64,000 nt of DNA from Inmirania thermothiophila (GCF_003751635.1 NZ_RJVI01000002.1:434001-498000); one strand, 5' to 3'. Counted from the stretch's first letter, positions 27,087 through 38,738 are shown. Numbers and translations are program-made. Notes: generated by a model not told the origin, from the sequence alone.

Positions 27087-28811
27087 GTGGCGGCCGACAA
27101 CGAGACCATCGCCGCGGTCTTCGACGAGCTCGCCGACCTGCACGAGATCGAGGGCGACAACCCCTTCCGCGTGCGCGCCTACCGCAACGCCGCGCGCACC
27201 CTGCGCGGGCTCGGCCGCGAGGCGGCGCAGCTGCTGGCGGCCGGGGAGGACCTGACCCGGCTGCCCGGCATCGGCCGCGAGCTCGCCGCCAAGATCGCCG
27301 AGATCGTGGCCACCGGGACCTGCGCCGCGCTGGAGCGGGCACGGGCGCGCGTCCCGCACGGGCTGGTGGAGCTGCTGCACGTCCCCGGCCTCGGTCCGGT
27401 GCGGGTGCGCACCCTCCACCGCGCCCTCGGCATCGACAGCCCCGAGGCCCTCGCCGAGGCCGCCCGCGCCGGCCGCCTGCGCGCGCTGCCGGGCTTCGGC
27501 GAGCGTCTCGAGGCCCGCATCCTCGAAGCCCTGCAGGCGCGCCTGGACCAGGCCCGCCGTTTCCCCCTGCACAAGGTCGAGCCCGTGGTGGCGCGGCTCC
27601 TGGCCTACCTGCGCCACACCCCGGGGGTGGCGCGGGTGGAGCCGGCGGGCAGCTTCCGCCGCCGCCGCGACACGGTGGGCGATCTCGACGTCCTCGCCGT
27701 CGCCGCCGACGGCGCCGCGGTGGGTGACCGCCTCGCCGCCTGGGAGGAGACCGCCGAGGTCCTCTCCCGCGGCCCGACGCGGGCGAGCATCGTCCACCGC
27801 GACGGCATCCAGGTGGACCTGCGGGTGGTGCCGCTGGAGAGCTTCGGCGCCGCCTGGCACTACTTCACCGGCGCCAAGGCGCACAACATCGCCGTGCGCC
27901 GCATGGGCCAAGCCCGCGGCCTCAAGATCAACGAGTATGGGGTCTTCCGCGGCGGCGAGCGCATCGCCGGCGTCGACGAGGCCTCGGTCTACGCCGCCGT
28001 GGCGCTGCCCTGGATCCCGCCGGAGCTGCGCGAGGACCGCGGCGAGCTGGAGGCGGCGCGCCAGGGCGCCCTGCCGCGGCTGGTGGAGCGCGCCGACCTG
28101 CGCGGCGACCTGCACTGCCACACCACCGCCAGCGACGGGCGCGACGACCTCGAGGCCATGGCCCGGGCGGCGCAGGCCCGCGGCCTCGAGTACCTCGCGA
28201 TCACGGAGCACTCGCGCCGCCTCCGCATCGCCCGCGGCCTCGACGAGCGCGGCCTGCTGCGCCACTTCACCGCCATCGACGAGCTCAACGCCCGCCTCGA
28301 GGGGATCACGCTGCTCAAGGGGGTGGAGGTGGACATCCTCGAGGACGGGCGGCTGGACCTGCCCGACCGGGTGCTGGAGCGCTGCGAGGTGGTGGTGGCG
28401 GCGGTCCACTCCGCCTTCGGCCTCGACGCCGGGCGCCAGACCCGGCGCATCCTGCGCGCCCTGGACCACCCCCTGGTGCACGTCCTCGCCCACCCCACCG
28501 GACGGCTCCTGGGGCGGCGTCCGCCCTACGCGGTGGATCTCGCCGCGGTCATCCGCCGCGCCGCCCGCAACGGCGTCTGGCTCGAGCTCAACGCCAATCC
28601 CTGGCGGCTCGACCTCGACGACGTGCACTGCCGCATGGCCCGCGACGAGGGCGCGCGCATCGCCCTCTCCTCCGACGCCCACGCGGCGGCGGAGCTGGAC
28701 CACCTGCGCCACGGCATCGACCAGGCCCGCCGCGGCTGGCTGGAGGCCCGCGACGTGGTCAACACGCGCCCGCTGGAGGCGCTGCGGCCCCTGCTCGCGG
28801 CGCGCCGCTGA
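27087..28811 (+). CDS. polX: family X DNA polymerase with PHP domain
   Basis: 574 residues from GTG 27087. The order is an N-terminal 8-kDa-like domain, helix-hairpin-helix motifs (LPGIGRELAAKIAEI and VPGLGPVRVRTL), the nucleotidyltransferase palm with GSFRRRRDTVGDLDVLAV, and a C-terminal PHP domain with DLHCHTTASDGRDDL and the His/Asp metal sites up to ALSSDAHAAAELDH. Bacterial PolX fills short gaps and has 3'-5' exonuclease or AP activity in base excision repair. Confidence 0.95.
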   Translation: MAADNETIAAVFDELADLHEIEGDNPFRVRAYRNAARTLRGLGREAAQLLAAGEDLTRLPGIGRELAAKIAEIVATGTCAALERARARVPHGLVELLHVPGLGPVRVRTLHRALGIDSPEALAEAARAGRLRALPGFGERLEARILEALQARLDQARRFPLHKVEPVVARLLAYLRHTPGVARVEPAGSFRRRRDTVGDLDVLAVAADGAAVGDRLAAWEETAEVLSRGPTRASIVHRDGIQVDLRVVPLESFGAAWHYFTGAKAHNIAVRRMGQARGLKINEYGVFRGGERIAGVDEASVYAAVALPWIPPELREDRGELEAARQGALPRLVERADLRGDLHCHTTASDGRDDLEAMARAAQARGLEYLAITEHSRRLRIARGLDERGLLRHFTAIDELNARLEGITLLKGVEVDILEDGRLDLPDRVLERCEVVVAAVHSAFGLDAGRQTRRILRALDHPLVHVLAHPTGRLLGRRPPYAVDLAAVIRRAARNGVWLELNANPWRLDLDDVHCRMARDEGARIALSSDAHAAAELDHLRHGIDQARRGWLEARDVVNTRPLEALRPLLAARR

Positions 28812-28817
28812 GGGGGA

Positions 28818-29423
28818 TCAGCCCGCTCGGCGCACGGGCGGCTGCGCGCCGAGGTGCGCCGCGAGCGCATCCGCGGTGCCCACGTACGCGCCGTCGAGCC
28901 AGATCTGGGGCACGGTGACCGGCGTGCGGGGACCGATCCGGGGCTTGACCCGGGCCAGCATCTCGTAGAGGGCGCGCGGATCGCGCACCACGTCGTGGTA
29001 GGCGTAGTCGATGCCGGCCTCGGCCAGCATCGCCTTGGCCCGCTCGCAATGGGGGCAGCCGGCCTTGCCGAAGAGGTGGCTGCCCTCGAGGGGGGTGCGC
29101 GCGGCGTGGGCCTCGATCACGGCCTGGGTGAAGAGGCCGCGGTTGAGCGCAAGCCCCTGGCTCACCACCCGCCCCTCCACCATGACGATGGGCGCGTGCC
29201 AGCCCCCCGCGCGCAGCGGCCGCCACCACTCGCTGAGCCAGTCCCGCACCTCCACCGCCACCGGGATGCCCGCAAGCTCGTGGGCCAGGGTATCGCGGAT
29301 CACGTCCTGGGTCAGCGCGCACTCCCCGCACGGGATCCGCACCCGGAACGGCCCCCAGGCCCCCGCCCAGCGGTAGACCATGACCCGCACCGGGTCCTCT
29401 CCGTCTCCCTGCGCCCTCGCCAT
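28818..29423 (-). CDS. tandem thioredoxin-fold / glutaredoxin protein
   Basis: 201 residues. ATG 29423 is chosen for the GGGAGACGAGG upstream; longer in-frame starts exist. The first domain (about 12-108) is a diverged thioredoxin fold with CGEC (32-35) and the segment WHAPIVMVEGRVVSQGLALNRG. The second (about 116-195) is a glutaredoxin with GCPHCERAK (C123, C126), the TVPQIWLDGAYVG cis-Pro loop and a diverged GTADAL in place of the usual GGxDDL. It should reduce disulfides or handle glutathione or clusters in the cytoplasm. The partner is unknown. Confidence 0.82.
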   Translation of the reverse strand: MARAQGDGEDPVRVMVYRWAGAWGPFRVRIPCGECALTQDVIRDTLAHELAGIPVAVEVRDWLSEWWRPLRAGGWHAPIVMVEGRVVSQGLALNRGLFTQAVIEAHAARTPLEGSHLFGKAGCPHCERAKAMLAEAGIDYAYHDVVRDPRALYEMLARVKPRIGPRTPVTVPQIWLDGAYVGTADALAAHLGAQPPVRRAG

Positions 29424-29504
29424 CGGCCTCGTCTCCCATGCCGCATGCCTGCCCGAGGAGACCGCCCCGGCGCGGCGCGTCTTACCGCGGCCCCGCACGA
29501 AGGC

Positions 29505-31385
29505 TCAGCGCAGCCCCCGCAGCGCCGGCCGCCGGCGCACCCCGCCCGCGGCGCGCCGCACCGCCCGCACGATCCCCTCGGCATCGAGGCCGGCCTCGGC
29601 GAGCAGCTCCCCGCGGCTGCCGTGCCCCTGGAAGCGGTCGGGAAGCCCCAGGTGCAGCAGCCGCGGCCCCGCGCCGGCGAGGGCTTCCGCCACCGCGCCG
29701 CCGGCCCCGCCCGCGACCACGTTGTCCTCCAGCGTCACCAGGACGCGGTGCGTCGCCGCCAGCTCGCGCAGCAGCGTCTCGTCCAGCGGCTTGACGAAGC
29801 GCATGCCCGCCACCGTGGCATCCAGCGCCTCGGCGGCGGCGAGCGCCGCCTCCAGGAGGGCCCCGAAGACGAGGAGCGCCACCCCCGAACCGCCCCGGCG
29901 CACCACCACGCCGCGCCCGTGCGCAAGCGGCGCCGCCTCCCGACCGGCCGGCGCCGGCCCCCGCGGCCACCGCACCGCCGCCGGGCCCTCCAGGGCCAGG
30001 GCGTGCTCCAGCATGGCCCGGCACTCGGCGGCATCCGCCGGCGCCATCACCGTCAGCCCCGGGATGCAGCGCAGGTAGGTGAGGTCGAAGGCGCCGGCGT
30101 GGGTGGGCCCGTCCGGGCCCACCACCCCGGCGCGGTCGATGGCGAAGAGCACCGGCAGGCCCTGCAGCGCCACGTCGTGGATGAGCTGGTCGTAGGCGCG
30201 CTGAAGGAAGGTGGAGTAGATGGCCACCACCGGGCGCAGGCCGGCGCAGGCGAGCCCCGCGGCGAAGGTCACCGCGTGCTGCTCGGCGATGCCCACGTCG
30301 AAGTAGCGCTGCGGGAAGCGCTCGGCGAAGGCCACCAGCCCCGAGCCCTCGCGCATCGCCGGCGTGATCGCCACCAGCCGCGGCTCCCGCGCCGCCGCCT
30401 CGCAGATCCATGCCCCGAAGACCTCGGTCCAGGTGGCTCCGCCGGCGCCGGAGACGGCCCGGCCCGCCGCCGGGTCGAAGGGCCCGGTGGCGTGCCAGGC
30501 CACCGGATCGGCCTCCGCCGGGGGATAGCCCTTGCCCTTGCGGGTCACGACGTGGAGCAGCTGCGGCCCGCGCCGCTCGCGCAGGCGGGCGAGCACCGCC
30601 ACCAGCGTCTCCACGTCGTGGCCGTCGACCGGGCCGTGGTAGTCGAAGCCCAGCTCCTGGAAGAAGGCCGCGGGCCCCAGCAGCCCCTTGACCTGGCGCC
30701 GCGCCTCCCGCAGCAGCGTCCCGGCCGGGCCCATCCGGGCCAGCGCCCGCTCCCCGCCGGCGCGCACGGCGCCGTAGAGCGGGCTCGCCCACAGCCGCGC
30801 CAGGGAGCGCGACAGCGCCCCCACGTTGGGCGAGATGGACATCTCGTTGTCGTTGAGGACCACGAGCAGGTCGGCGCCGAGATGGCCGGCGTGGTTGAGG
30901 GCCTCGTAGGCCATGCCGCCGGTGAGCCCGCCGTCGCCGATCACGGCGACGACACGGCGGTCCTCGCCGCGCAGCGCCGCCCCCACCGCCATGCCCAGCC
31001 CGGCCCCGATGGCGGTGCTCGCATGGCCCACCCCGAAGGCGTCGTACGGACTCTCCTCGCGCCGCGGGAAGCCCGACGGGCCGCCGCGGCGGCGCACCCG
31101 GCGCAGGGCCTCGCGCCGCCCGGTGAGGATCTTGTGCGGGTAGGCCTGGTGCCCCACGTCCCACACCACGAGGTCGTGGGGCGTGCGGTAGACGTAGTGC
31201 AGCGCCACGGCGAGCTCCACCGCGCCCAGGTTGGCGGCGAAGTGGCCGCCGGCGGCGGCGACGGTCTCGATGACGCAGCGGCGCACCTCGTCGGCCACCG
31301 CAGGCAGGCGCGATCGCGGCAGGCGGCGCAGGTCCGCCGGCGAGTCGATCATGGAGAGCAGGCGGTAGCGCGCGTCCTCGCCCAT
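29505..31385 (-). CDS. dxs: 1-deoxy-D-xylulose-5-phosphate synthase
   Basis: 626 residues, normal for Dxs. It condenses pyruvate and glyceraldehyde-3-phosphate with thiamine diphosphate, the first step of the MEP isoprenoid pathway. ThDP/Mg motifs are [53 protein letters not shown] and [11 protein letters not shown]. The transketolase second domain has [18 protein letters not shown] and [13 protein letters not shown]. The start is taken at 31385. Confidence 0.96.
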   Translation of the reverse strand: MGEDARYRLLSMIDSPADLRRLPRSRLPAVADEVRRCVIETVAAAGGHFAANLGAVELAVALHYVYRTPHDLVVWDVGHQAYPHKILTGRREALRRVRRRGGPSGFPRREESPYDAFGVGHASTAIGAGLGMAVGAALRGEDRRVVAVIGDGGLTGGMAYEALNHAGHLGADLLVVLNDNEMSISPNVGALSRSLARLWASPLYGAVRAGGERALARMGPAGTLLREARRQVKGLLGPAAFFQELGFDYHGPVDGHDVETLVAVLARLRERRGPQLLHVVTRKGKGYPPAEADPVAWHATGPFDPAAGRAVSGAGGATWTEVFGAWICEAAAREPRLVAITPAMREGSGLVAFAERFPQRYFDVGIAEQHAVTFAAGLACAGLRPVVAIYSTFLQRAYDQLIHDVALQGLPVLFAIDRAGVVGPDGPTHAGAFDLTYLRCIPGLTVMAPADAAECRAMLEHALALEGPAAVRWPRGPAPAGREAAPLAHGRGVVVRRGGSGVALLVFGALLEAALAAAEALDATVAGMRFVKPLDETLLRELAATHRVLVTLEDNVVAGGAGGAVAEALAGAGPRLLHLGLPDRFQGHGSRGELLAEAGLDAEGIVRAVRRAAGGVRRRPALRGLR

Positions 31386-31466
31386 GGTGCCGCGGCATCG
31401 TCCCTCGTGACTCCCCTCCACGTTACCACCGCCCGGCGTGGCGGCGCCACGCCGCGGCGGCGCCGG

Positions 31467-32201
31467 TCAGGGGCCCACGCGGCCGATCCCGGGCAGGCGC
31501 AGGGCGAGGTCGGCGGGGTCGAGGCCGAAGGCGAGCCCGAGGAGGTTGATCTCCACCCCCTCCTCCCGCGCCAGGGTCAGGCCCAGAAGCCCGCCGAGGG
31601 AGAGCTGCCAGCCGGTGCCGCTCACCGCCGGCGCCAGCACGCGGGCGCCTAGGTAGTCTTTCCCCACCGCGGTGGGGGGCAGGTCCAGCCGCAGCGCCGG
31701 CACGCGCCGGGCGACCCAGGCGGTGAAGGTGTTGGAGTTCGGCCCCGGCCAGAGCCGGTAGCGGTCGGGCCAGGGGTAGGCCGCCACCGCGGCCTCGATG
31801 GCCGGGATCGCCGCCGCGGCCGCCTCCCCGCGCAGCTCGGCCAGCACCTCGGGGGCCGCGCCGAACCAGCGCGCATCGGGCGGGCGGTGGCTCGTCACCA
31901 CGGCGGAGCCTCCGTGGTGGAGGCGCCAGCCGATCACCTCGTGCACCGTCCAGACGGCGGCCCCGCGCGGCTTGACCGCGATCCAGGTATGGATGCCGAA
32001 GGCGCCGCGCCAGCCCCAGGCACGCGCGCCGTAGACCTGGACCACGGCCTCCGGGGTCGCGGCCGGATCCGGCGCAAGCCCCACGGGCTCGCGCGACGCC
32101 GCCCACCAGGGGCCCCGCCCGCCTTCCGTGACGAGCGCAAGCGCCGGGCCCACGAGGAGGACGCCCAGGAGCCGCACCAGCCATTGCAGGGCAAAGCGCA
32201 T
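31467..32201 (-). CDS. DUF3750 family protein
   Basis: 244 residues with an N-terminal signal or anchor helix. Family segments are clear: EAVVQVYGARAWGWRGAFGI, HTWIAVKPRGAAVWTVHE, YRLWPGPNSNTFTAWVARR and DLPPTAVGKDYLG, ending LRLPGIGRVGP. The HTW and PGPNSN parts resemble an NlpC-like or amidase-like core, but no activity is known. It stands alone between dxs and the RND operon. Confidence 0.85.
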   Translation of the reverse strand: MRFALQWLVRLLGVLLVGPALALVTEGGRGPWWAASREPVGLAPDPAATPEAVVQVYGARAWGWRGAFGIHTWIAVKPRGAAVWTVHEVIGWRLHHGGSAVVTSHRPPDARWFGAAPEVLAELRGEAAAAAIPAIEAAVAAYPWPDRYRLWPGPNSNTFTAWVARRVPALRLDLPPTAVGKDYLGARVLAPAVSGTGWQLSLGGLLGLTLAREEGVEINLLGLAFGLDPADLALRLPGIGRVGP

Positions 32202-32248
32202 CCCGATCCTGTGAGCCCCGGAGCCGGCGCGCGGTTCCCGCCCGCGCC

Positions 32249-35200
32249 TCAGGCCGCGCCGGCGGCGGGCCGCGCGCGCCAGGCGCACAGCCGCGCGAGG
32301 CCGTGGTTGAGGAGCGAATAGGCGGCCGGCACCACCACCAGCGTGAGCAGGGTCGAGGTCACCATGCCCCCGATGATGGCCACCGCCATGGGCTGGTTGG
32401 TGTCGGCCCCGGCGCCGCGGCCGAGCGCCGCCGGCAGCATGGCCAGGATCACCGTCAGCGACGTCATGAGCACCGGTCGCATGCGCAGGGGGCAGGCCTC
32501 GGCCAGGGCCTCGTCGATGCCGTGGCCGCGCGCGCGCAGCTGGTTGGTGAGGTCCACCAGCAGGATCGAGTTCTTGGCCACCAGCCCGAGCAGCAGCACC
32601 ATGCCGATCATGGAGAAGATGTTGAGGGTCTGGCCCGCGAGCCACAGCCCCGCGATCCCGCCGATGATGGCGAGCGGCTGCGCGAGCATGATGACCACCG
32701 GCTGGAGGAAGGAGTCGAACTGGCTCGCCAGCACCATGTAGAGCAGGATCAGGGCCATGGTGAAGGCGAAGGTCATGTAGCGCGCGGTGTTGCCGAACTC
32801 CTCGGCCTGGCCGAGGAACTGGATGCCGTAGCCGGCAGGCAGCAGCTCCGCCGCGGCCTCGCGCACCGCCGCCACCGCCGCCCCCAGCGGCATCTCAGGG
32901 GTGCCGTAGAAGGCCGCCCCGTACTGCAGGTCGATGCGCGGGATCACGGCCGGCCCCAGGGTGCGCTCGAAGCGGGCCACGGTATCGAGCCGCACGAGCT
33001 CGCCCGCACCGCCCCGCAGGTAGACCCGGCCGAGGTCCGCCGGCCCCCGGATCGCCCCCCCGGCGGCCTTCAGGCGGATGTCGTAGCGGCGCCCGTCACC
33101 GGGCACGTCGTTGTACTTGGCCACGTCCAGCCCCCCGGCGAGGACGAAGAGCGCGGTGGCGAGATCCTGCGCCGGGATCCCGAGCTGCGCCGCGCGCTCG
33201 CGATCCACCACCGGCACCACCTGGGGCAGGTCGAGCTGGAGGTCGAGGTCGAGCCGGCCCATGCCCGGCAGGGCCGAGAGCCGCTCGTGCATGTGCCGCG
33301 CAAGCGCGGCCACCCGCTGCAGGTCGGGCCCCTTGAGCATGAACTGCAGCGGCTCGCCGCGCCCGCTGCTCAGGATCGGCACCTGCCCGGCAAAGGCCTC
33401 CACCCCCGGGATCGCCGCGAGCCGGCGGCGCACCGCCTCCACGATCTCGCTCTGGTGGCGTGTGCGCTCGGCGCGCGGGGCGAGGCGCACGAAGACGCTG
33501 CCGCGGTTGACCTGGCCGCCGTCGCCGCCGCCGATGGCGGCGAAGAAATGGTCGATGCCGGGCTCGGCCCGCAGCGCCGCCTCGATCTCGGCGAGCCGCC
33601 CGGCGGTGTAGTCGATGGACGAGCCCAGCGGGGTCCGGAACACCACCAGGAAGCGGCCCTCGTCGTCCTCGGGGACGAAGGTCTTGCCCACCTGGCCGAA
33701 GAGCAGGCCGCTGGCGGCCAACGCCGCCGCGGCGAGCCCCAGCACCGTCCAGCGCCAGCGCAGCACCAGGCCGAGCAGGCGCCGGTAGCCCGCCTCCATG
33801 GCGCGGAACCCGCTCTCGAGGAGGCGGTAGATCCGGCCGTGCTCGCGCCGCACCTGCAGGTAGCGCGAGCACAGCATCGGCGTCAGGGTCATGGAGACGA
33901 ACCAGGAGACCAGCACCCCGAAGGTGACCACCACCGCGAAGGAGCGGAAGAAGCGGCCGATGATGCCGCCGAGGAAGATCACCGGCGCGAAGATCGAGAC
34001 CAGGGCGAGGGTCGAGGCCAGCACCGCGAAGACCACCTCGCGGGTGCCGTGCTCGGCGGCGCGCACCGGGTCCGGGTCCACGGTCTCGCGACGGCGGTGG
34101 ATGTTCTCCAGGACCACGATGGCGTCGTCCACCACGATGCCCACCAGCAGCAGCAGGGCGAGCAGGGTGAGCACGTTGATGCTGAAGCCGAAGCCGTACA
34201 TCACCGCCACCGCGCCGAGCAGCGAGACCGGGATCGCAACGGCGATGATCAGGGTGGCGCGCAGGCTCTTGAGGAAGAGCCACACCACCAGCGCCGCGAG
34301 CAGCGTCCCCAGCGCCAGGTGCTCCTCCAGCGCCGCCACCATCTCGAGGACGAAGGCGCTGTCGTCCGAGGCGATGGACAGGCGCAGCCCCGGCGGCAGC
34401 GCCGGCACGATCTCCTCGCGCAGCCTGCGTCTGACCTCCTCGACGATGGCCACGGTGTTGGCGCCGCTGACCTTGACGACGCCGAGGCCCACCGCGGGCT
34501 CGCCGTCGAAACGCGCGATCTGCCGCGCATCGGCGAGCCCGTCCTCGATGCGGGCGAGGTCGCGCAGGTGCACCGGCGCCCCGTCGCGGTAGGCCACCAG
34601 CAGCCCGCCGAGGGCGGCCACGTCGTGGAACTCGAGGTCGAGCTTGAGCAGCGCCTCGCGGCCCGCGCCCTCCACGAAGCCGCCGGGCAGGCGGACGTGC
34701 TCGCGCCGCAGCGCCGCCACCACCTCGGGCACGGTGACCCCGAGGGCGGCCATGCGGGCAGGGTCCAGCTCGACCCGGATGGTGCGCTCGCGCTCACCGC
34801 CGATGCGCACCTCGCCCACCCCGTCCACGGTCTCGAGGCGCTTCTTGACGACGTTGCGGGCGTACTGGTTGAGCTGCTGCAGGGTGCGGTCGCCCTGGAG
34901 GACGATCCACATCACCGGCGCCGCGCCCACCTCCACCTTGGCCACCACCGGCACCTCGGCCTCGTCCGGCAGGTCGGCGACGATCTGGTTGATCTTGGCC
35001 TGGACCTCGTTGAAGGCGACGTCGATGTCCTTGAACAGGTTGAAGCGGACCAGGACCAGCGAGACCCCGGGCGAGGAGCTGGAGATGATGTGCTCGATCC
35101 CGGGCACGGTGTTGACCGCCTCCTCCACCACGCTGGTCAGGCTCGAGTCCACCACCTCGGGCGAGGCGCCGGTCATCACCGTGGTGACCGAGATCATGGG

Positions 35201-35326
35201 GAACTCGACGCTGGGGAAGCGGTCGACGCCGAGGCGCTGGAAGCTCACGAGCCCGAACAGCACCAGCACGCCCGAGAGCATCCAGGCGAGGACGTGGCGG
35301 CGGATGGCGATCTCGGGCAGGGTCAT
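32249..35326 (-). CDS. RND efflux pump inner-membrane transporter (HAE1/MdtB-like)
   Basis: 1025 residues, normal for the HAE1 type. It opens ...IAIRRHVLAWMLSGVLVLFGL and keeps the GVDRFPSVEFPMISV start of the porter domain. The proton-relay aspartates are seen in the fourth helix (LVGIVVDDAIVVLENIHRR), and the matching second-half helix has GLVAKNSILLVDLTNQLR. It exports drugs or other lipophiles in exchange for protons with the adaptor encoded just upstream (4-bp overlap). No outer-membrane TolC gene follows. The TetR gene heads the operon. Confidence 0.93.
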   Translation of the reverse strand: MTLPEIAIRRHVLAWMLSGVLVLFGLVSFQRLGVDRFPSVEFPMISVTTVMTGASPEVVDSSLTSVVEEAVNTVPGIEHIISSSSPGVSLVLVRFNLFKDIDVAFNEVQAKINQIVADLPDEAEVPVVAKVEVGAAPVMWIVLQGDRTLQQLNQYARNVVKKRLETVDGVGEVRIGGERERTIRVELDPARMAALGVTVPEVVAALRREHVRLPGGFVEGAGREALLKLDLEFHDVAALGGLLVAYRDGAPVHLRDLARIEDGLADARQIARFDGEPAVGLGVVKVSGANTVAIVEEVRRRLREEIVPALPPGLRLSIASDDSAFVLEMVAALEEHLALGTLLAALVVWLFLKSLRATLIIAVAIPVSLLGAVAVMYGFGFSINVLTLLALLLLVGIVVDDAIVVLENIHRRRETVDPDPVRAAEHGTREVVFAVLASTLALVSIFAPVIFLGGIIGRFFRSFAVVVTFGVLVSWFVSMTLTPMLCSRYLQVRREHGRIYRLLESGFRAMEAGYRRLLGLVLRWRWTVLGLAAAALAASGLLFGQVGKTFVPEDDEGRFLVVFRTPLGSSIDYTAGRLAEIEAALRAEPGIDHFFAAIGGGDGGQVNRGSVFVRLAPRAERTRHQSEIVEAVRRRLAAIPGVEAFAGQVPILSSGRGEPLQFMLKGPDLQRVAALARHMHERLSALPGMGRLDLDLQLDLPQVVPVVDRERAAQLGIPAQDLATALFVLAGGLDVAKYNDVPGDGRRYDIRLKAAGGAIRGPADLGRVYLRGGAGELVRLDTVARFERTLGPAVIPRIDLQYGAAFYGTPEMPLGAAVAAVREAAAELLPAGYGIQFLGQAEEFGNTARYMTFAFTMALILLYMVLASQFDSFLQPVVIMLAQPLAIIGGIAGLWLAGQTLNIFSMIGMVLLLGLVAKNSILLVDLTNQLRARGHGIDEALAEACPLRMRPVLMTSLTVILAMLPAALGRGAGADTNQPMAVAIIGGMVTSTLLTLVVVPAAYSLLNHGLARLCAWRARPAAGAA

Positions 35327-36402
35327 GCCCCGGGCTCCCCGCGCACCGCCACCGCGGCCCCGTCGGTGAGGAAGCCGGCGCCGTCCACCACCACCCGCTC
35401 GTCACCGGCAAGCCCGGAGCGGATCTCGATCCAGCCGTCGCCGTGCAGCCCCGTCTCCACCGGCCGCGCCGCGACCCGGCCACCGTCGGCGAGGACGTAG
35501 ACCACCTCGCCCGCCGGCCGGCGCACCACCGCCGGCGCCGGCACCGTGACCGCGCCCGCGCGCCGCGCCAGCACCACCGTCATGTCGACGCTCGCCCCCG
35601 CGCGCCAGCCGCCGGGGTTGTCCAGCTCGGCGATGACGTAGAGGGCCCGTGCGCTGCGGCTGACCATGGGACGGATCTCGTCGATGCGCGCGCGCACCGT
35701 CCGCCCCGGCGCCGTGGGGCTTGCCAGGCGCACCTCCAGCCCCGGCCGCAGACTCGGCGCCAGCGCCTCGGGCAGCGGCGCCACCGCGCGCAGGCGGCCC
35801 TCGTCGACGATGCGGAAGAGCGGCTGGCCCACCTGGACGAAGTCGCCCGCGGAGACCCGGCGGGCCTCGATGCGCCCGGCCACGGGGGCGCGGATCGCGG
35901 CCTTGGCGAGGGCGTGGCGGCGCTCGGCGACGCGCGCCCGCGCCGCCGTGAGCTGCTCGCGCAGGGCGTCGAGCTGGGCCTCGGCCTCGTCCACCAGGGA
36001 CTGGTTCACATGCCCCTGGGGCAGCAGCGAGCGCAGCCGCGCCACCTGCTTCTCCTGGGCGCGGATGAGGGCGGCGATGCGGGCCTCGTCGGCCACCGCC
36101 GCATCCAGGGCCAGGCGCAGGTCCGTCTCGTCGATGCGTGCGAGCACCGCGCCCGCGGCCACCGCATCGCCCTCCTCCGCCGCCGCCTCGGCGATGCGTC
36201 CGGCCACCTCCGCCGCGACCCAGGGGGCGTGCTTGGGCTCCAGCGTCCCCACGCTGCGCTCCACCACCTCGAGATCGCGCCGCACCGGGCTCGCCACCGT
36301 CACCGGCGTGCGCCGCACCTCCGCCGGCGCCGCCTCCTCCGCCGCCTCTCCGCTGCAGCCCGCGGCCAGCGCCGCGAGGGCGAGCGCCACGAGCCGCCTC
36401 AC
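35323..36402 (-). CDS. RND periplasmic adaptor (MFP) lipoprotein
   Basis: 359 residues from GTG 36402, overlapping the tetR stop. The lipobox is LAALAAGC. The lipoyl-like halves PWVAAEVAGRIAEAAAEEGD and IRAPVAGRIEARRVSAGDFV flank a coiled-coil hairpin (about 95-150), followed by beta-barrel and membrane-proximal domains. It links the inner-membrane pump to an outer-membrane channel. Confidence 0.92.
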   Translation of the reverse strand: MRRLVALALAALAAGCSGEAAEEAAPAEVRRTPVTVASPVRRDLEVVERSVGTLEPKHAPWVAAEVAGRIAEAAAEEGDAVAAGAVLARIDETDLRLALDAAVADEARIAALIRAQEKQVARLRSLLPQGHVNQSLVDEAEAQLDALREQLTAARARVAERRHALAKAAIRAPVAGRIEARRVSAGDFVQVGQPLFRIVDEGRLRAVAPLPEALAPSLRPGLEVRLASPTAPGRTVRARIDEIRPMVSRSARALYVIAELDNPGGWRAGASVDMTVVLARRAGAVTVPAPAVVRRPAGEVVYVLADGGRVAARPVETGLHGDGWIEIRSGLAGDERVVVDGAGFLTDGAAVAVRGEPGA

Positions 36403-37028
36403 CGCCCCGCCTCCCGCGGCGCCGCGCCCCGCAGCAACAGCCGCGCGAGCCCGGCCGCGAAGCGCGCCGGATCCTCGGCCAGGGCCCGCGTCGCCGGCAG
36501 GTGGCGCAGCACGTCCCGGGCCAGGAAGAAGAGCACCTCGGCGCCGAAGAGCACCGTCACCAGCAGCCCCGGCTCCACGTCCGCGGCCAGCTCGCCCCGC
36601 GCCTGCGCCCGCTCCAGGTAGGCGACGATGCGGGCGTGATCGTCGCCGAAGACCTCCTCGGCGAGGGTCCGCGCCCGCTCCTGCCGCCCGGTGAGGAGCT
36701 CGCGCAGGATGAGCCGCGCCACCGCCCCCTGCTCCAGGAGGCTGGCGAGATGCGTCTGCGCGAGCCGCCCGAGCCCCGTCTCCAGGGGCTCGCCGCCCTC
36801 GTCGAGGCTGCGGATGAGCTCGCTGGTGCGCCGGCAGGCCCGCCGCACCACCGCGAGGTAGAGCGCCTCCTTGGTGCCGAAGTGGTGGAAGACCGTGGCC
36901 TTGCTGACCCCCGCGCGCCGCGCGATGGCCGCCATGGAGATCCCGTCGAAGCCGCGCTCGGCGAAGAGCGCCTCGGCCGCGTCCAGCACCGCCTGCGCCC
37001 CCGCCGCGCGGGTGTCGCCGTCCTGCAT
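36399..37028 (-). CDS. TetR family repressor of the RND operon
   Basis: 209 residues. The N-terminal helix-turn-helix reads GISMAAIARRAGVSKATVFHHFGTKEALY in the usual TetR position (about residues 29-57). The ligand-binding domain is generic. It is first in the operon tetR-MFP-RND, with a 36-bp palindrome over its leader, so it should repress itself and the pump. Confidence 0.93.
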   Translation of the reverse strand: MQDGDTRAAGAQAVLDAAEALFAERGFDGISMAAIARRAGVSKATVFHHFGTKEALYLAVVRRACRRTSELIRSLDEGGEPLETGLGRLAQTHLASLLEQGAVARLILRELLTGRQERARTLAEEVFGDDHARIVAYLERAQARGELAADVEPGLLVTVLFGAEVLFFLARDVLRHLPATRALAEDPARFAAGLARLLLRGAAPREAGR

Positions 37029-37034
37029 GCTCGC

Positions 37035-37070
37035 CCCCTCCGCTGACCGACCGATCGGTCAGCGGAGGGG
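37035..37070. promoter_or_regulatory. 36-bp palindromic operator of the TetR-RND operon
   Basis: CCCCTCCGCTGACCGA (37035-37050), a CCGA spacer, and the exact complement (37055-37070). The core TGACCGA...TCGGTCA resembles known TetR operators. The inner arm holds the Shine-Dalgarno of tetR (GGAGGGG), so a bound repressor would block transcription and the mRNA hairpin could also hide the ribosome site. Confidence 0.75.
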
Positions 37071-37115
37071 ATCATAGCCGCGCGCGGGGCGCGGCGCAAG
37101 GGCCCCGCCGGGCCC

Positions 37116-38708
<1,593 letters not shown>

Positions 38709-38738
38709 CGCTGCCTCCTCCGGTTCTCGTGGTGTGTG

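Noticed and set aside
24150-28712. A very long open frame on the minus strand opposite the glycosyltransferase, amrS and polX
   Set aside because: High GC keeps antisense frames free of stops. The translation is His/Ala/Gly/Val-rich with no domains, and the plus-strand genes have clear families.
37035-37070. Reading the palindrome as a rho-independent terminator of aceB
   Set aside because: There is no T run on the minus strand and it lies downstream of the aceB stop exactly over the tetR leader; an operator explains it better, though some termination is possible.
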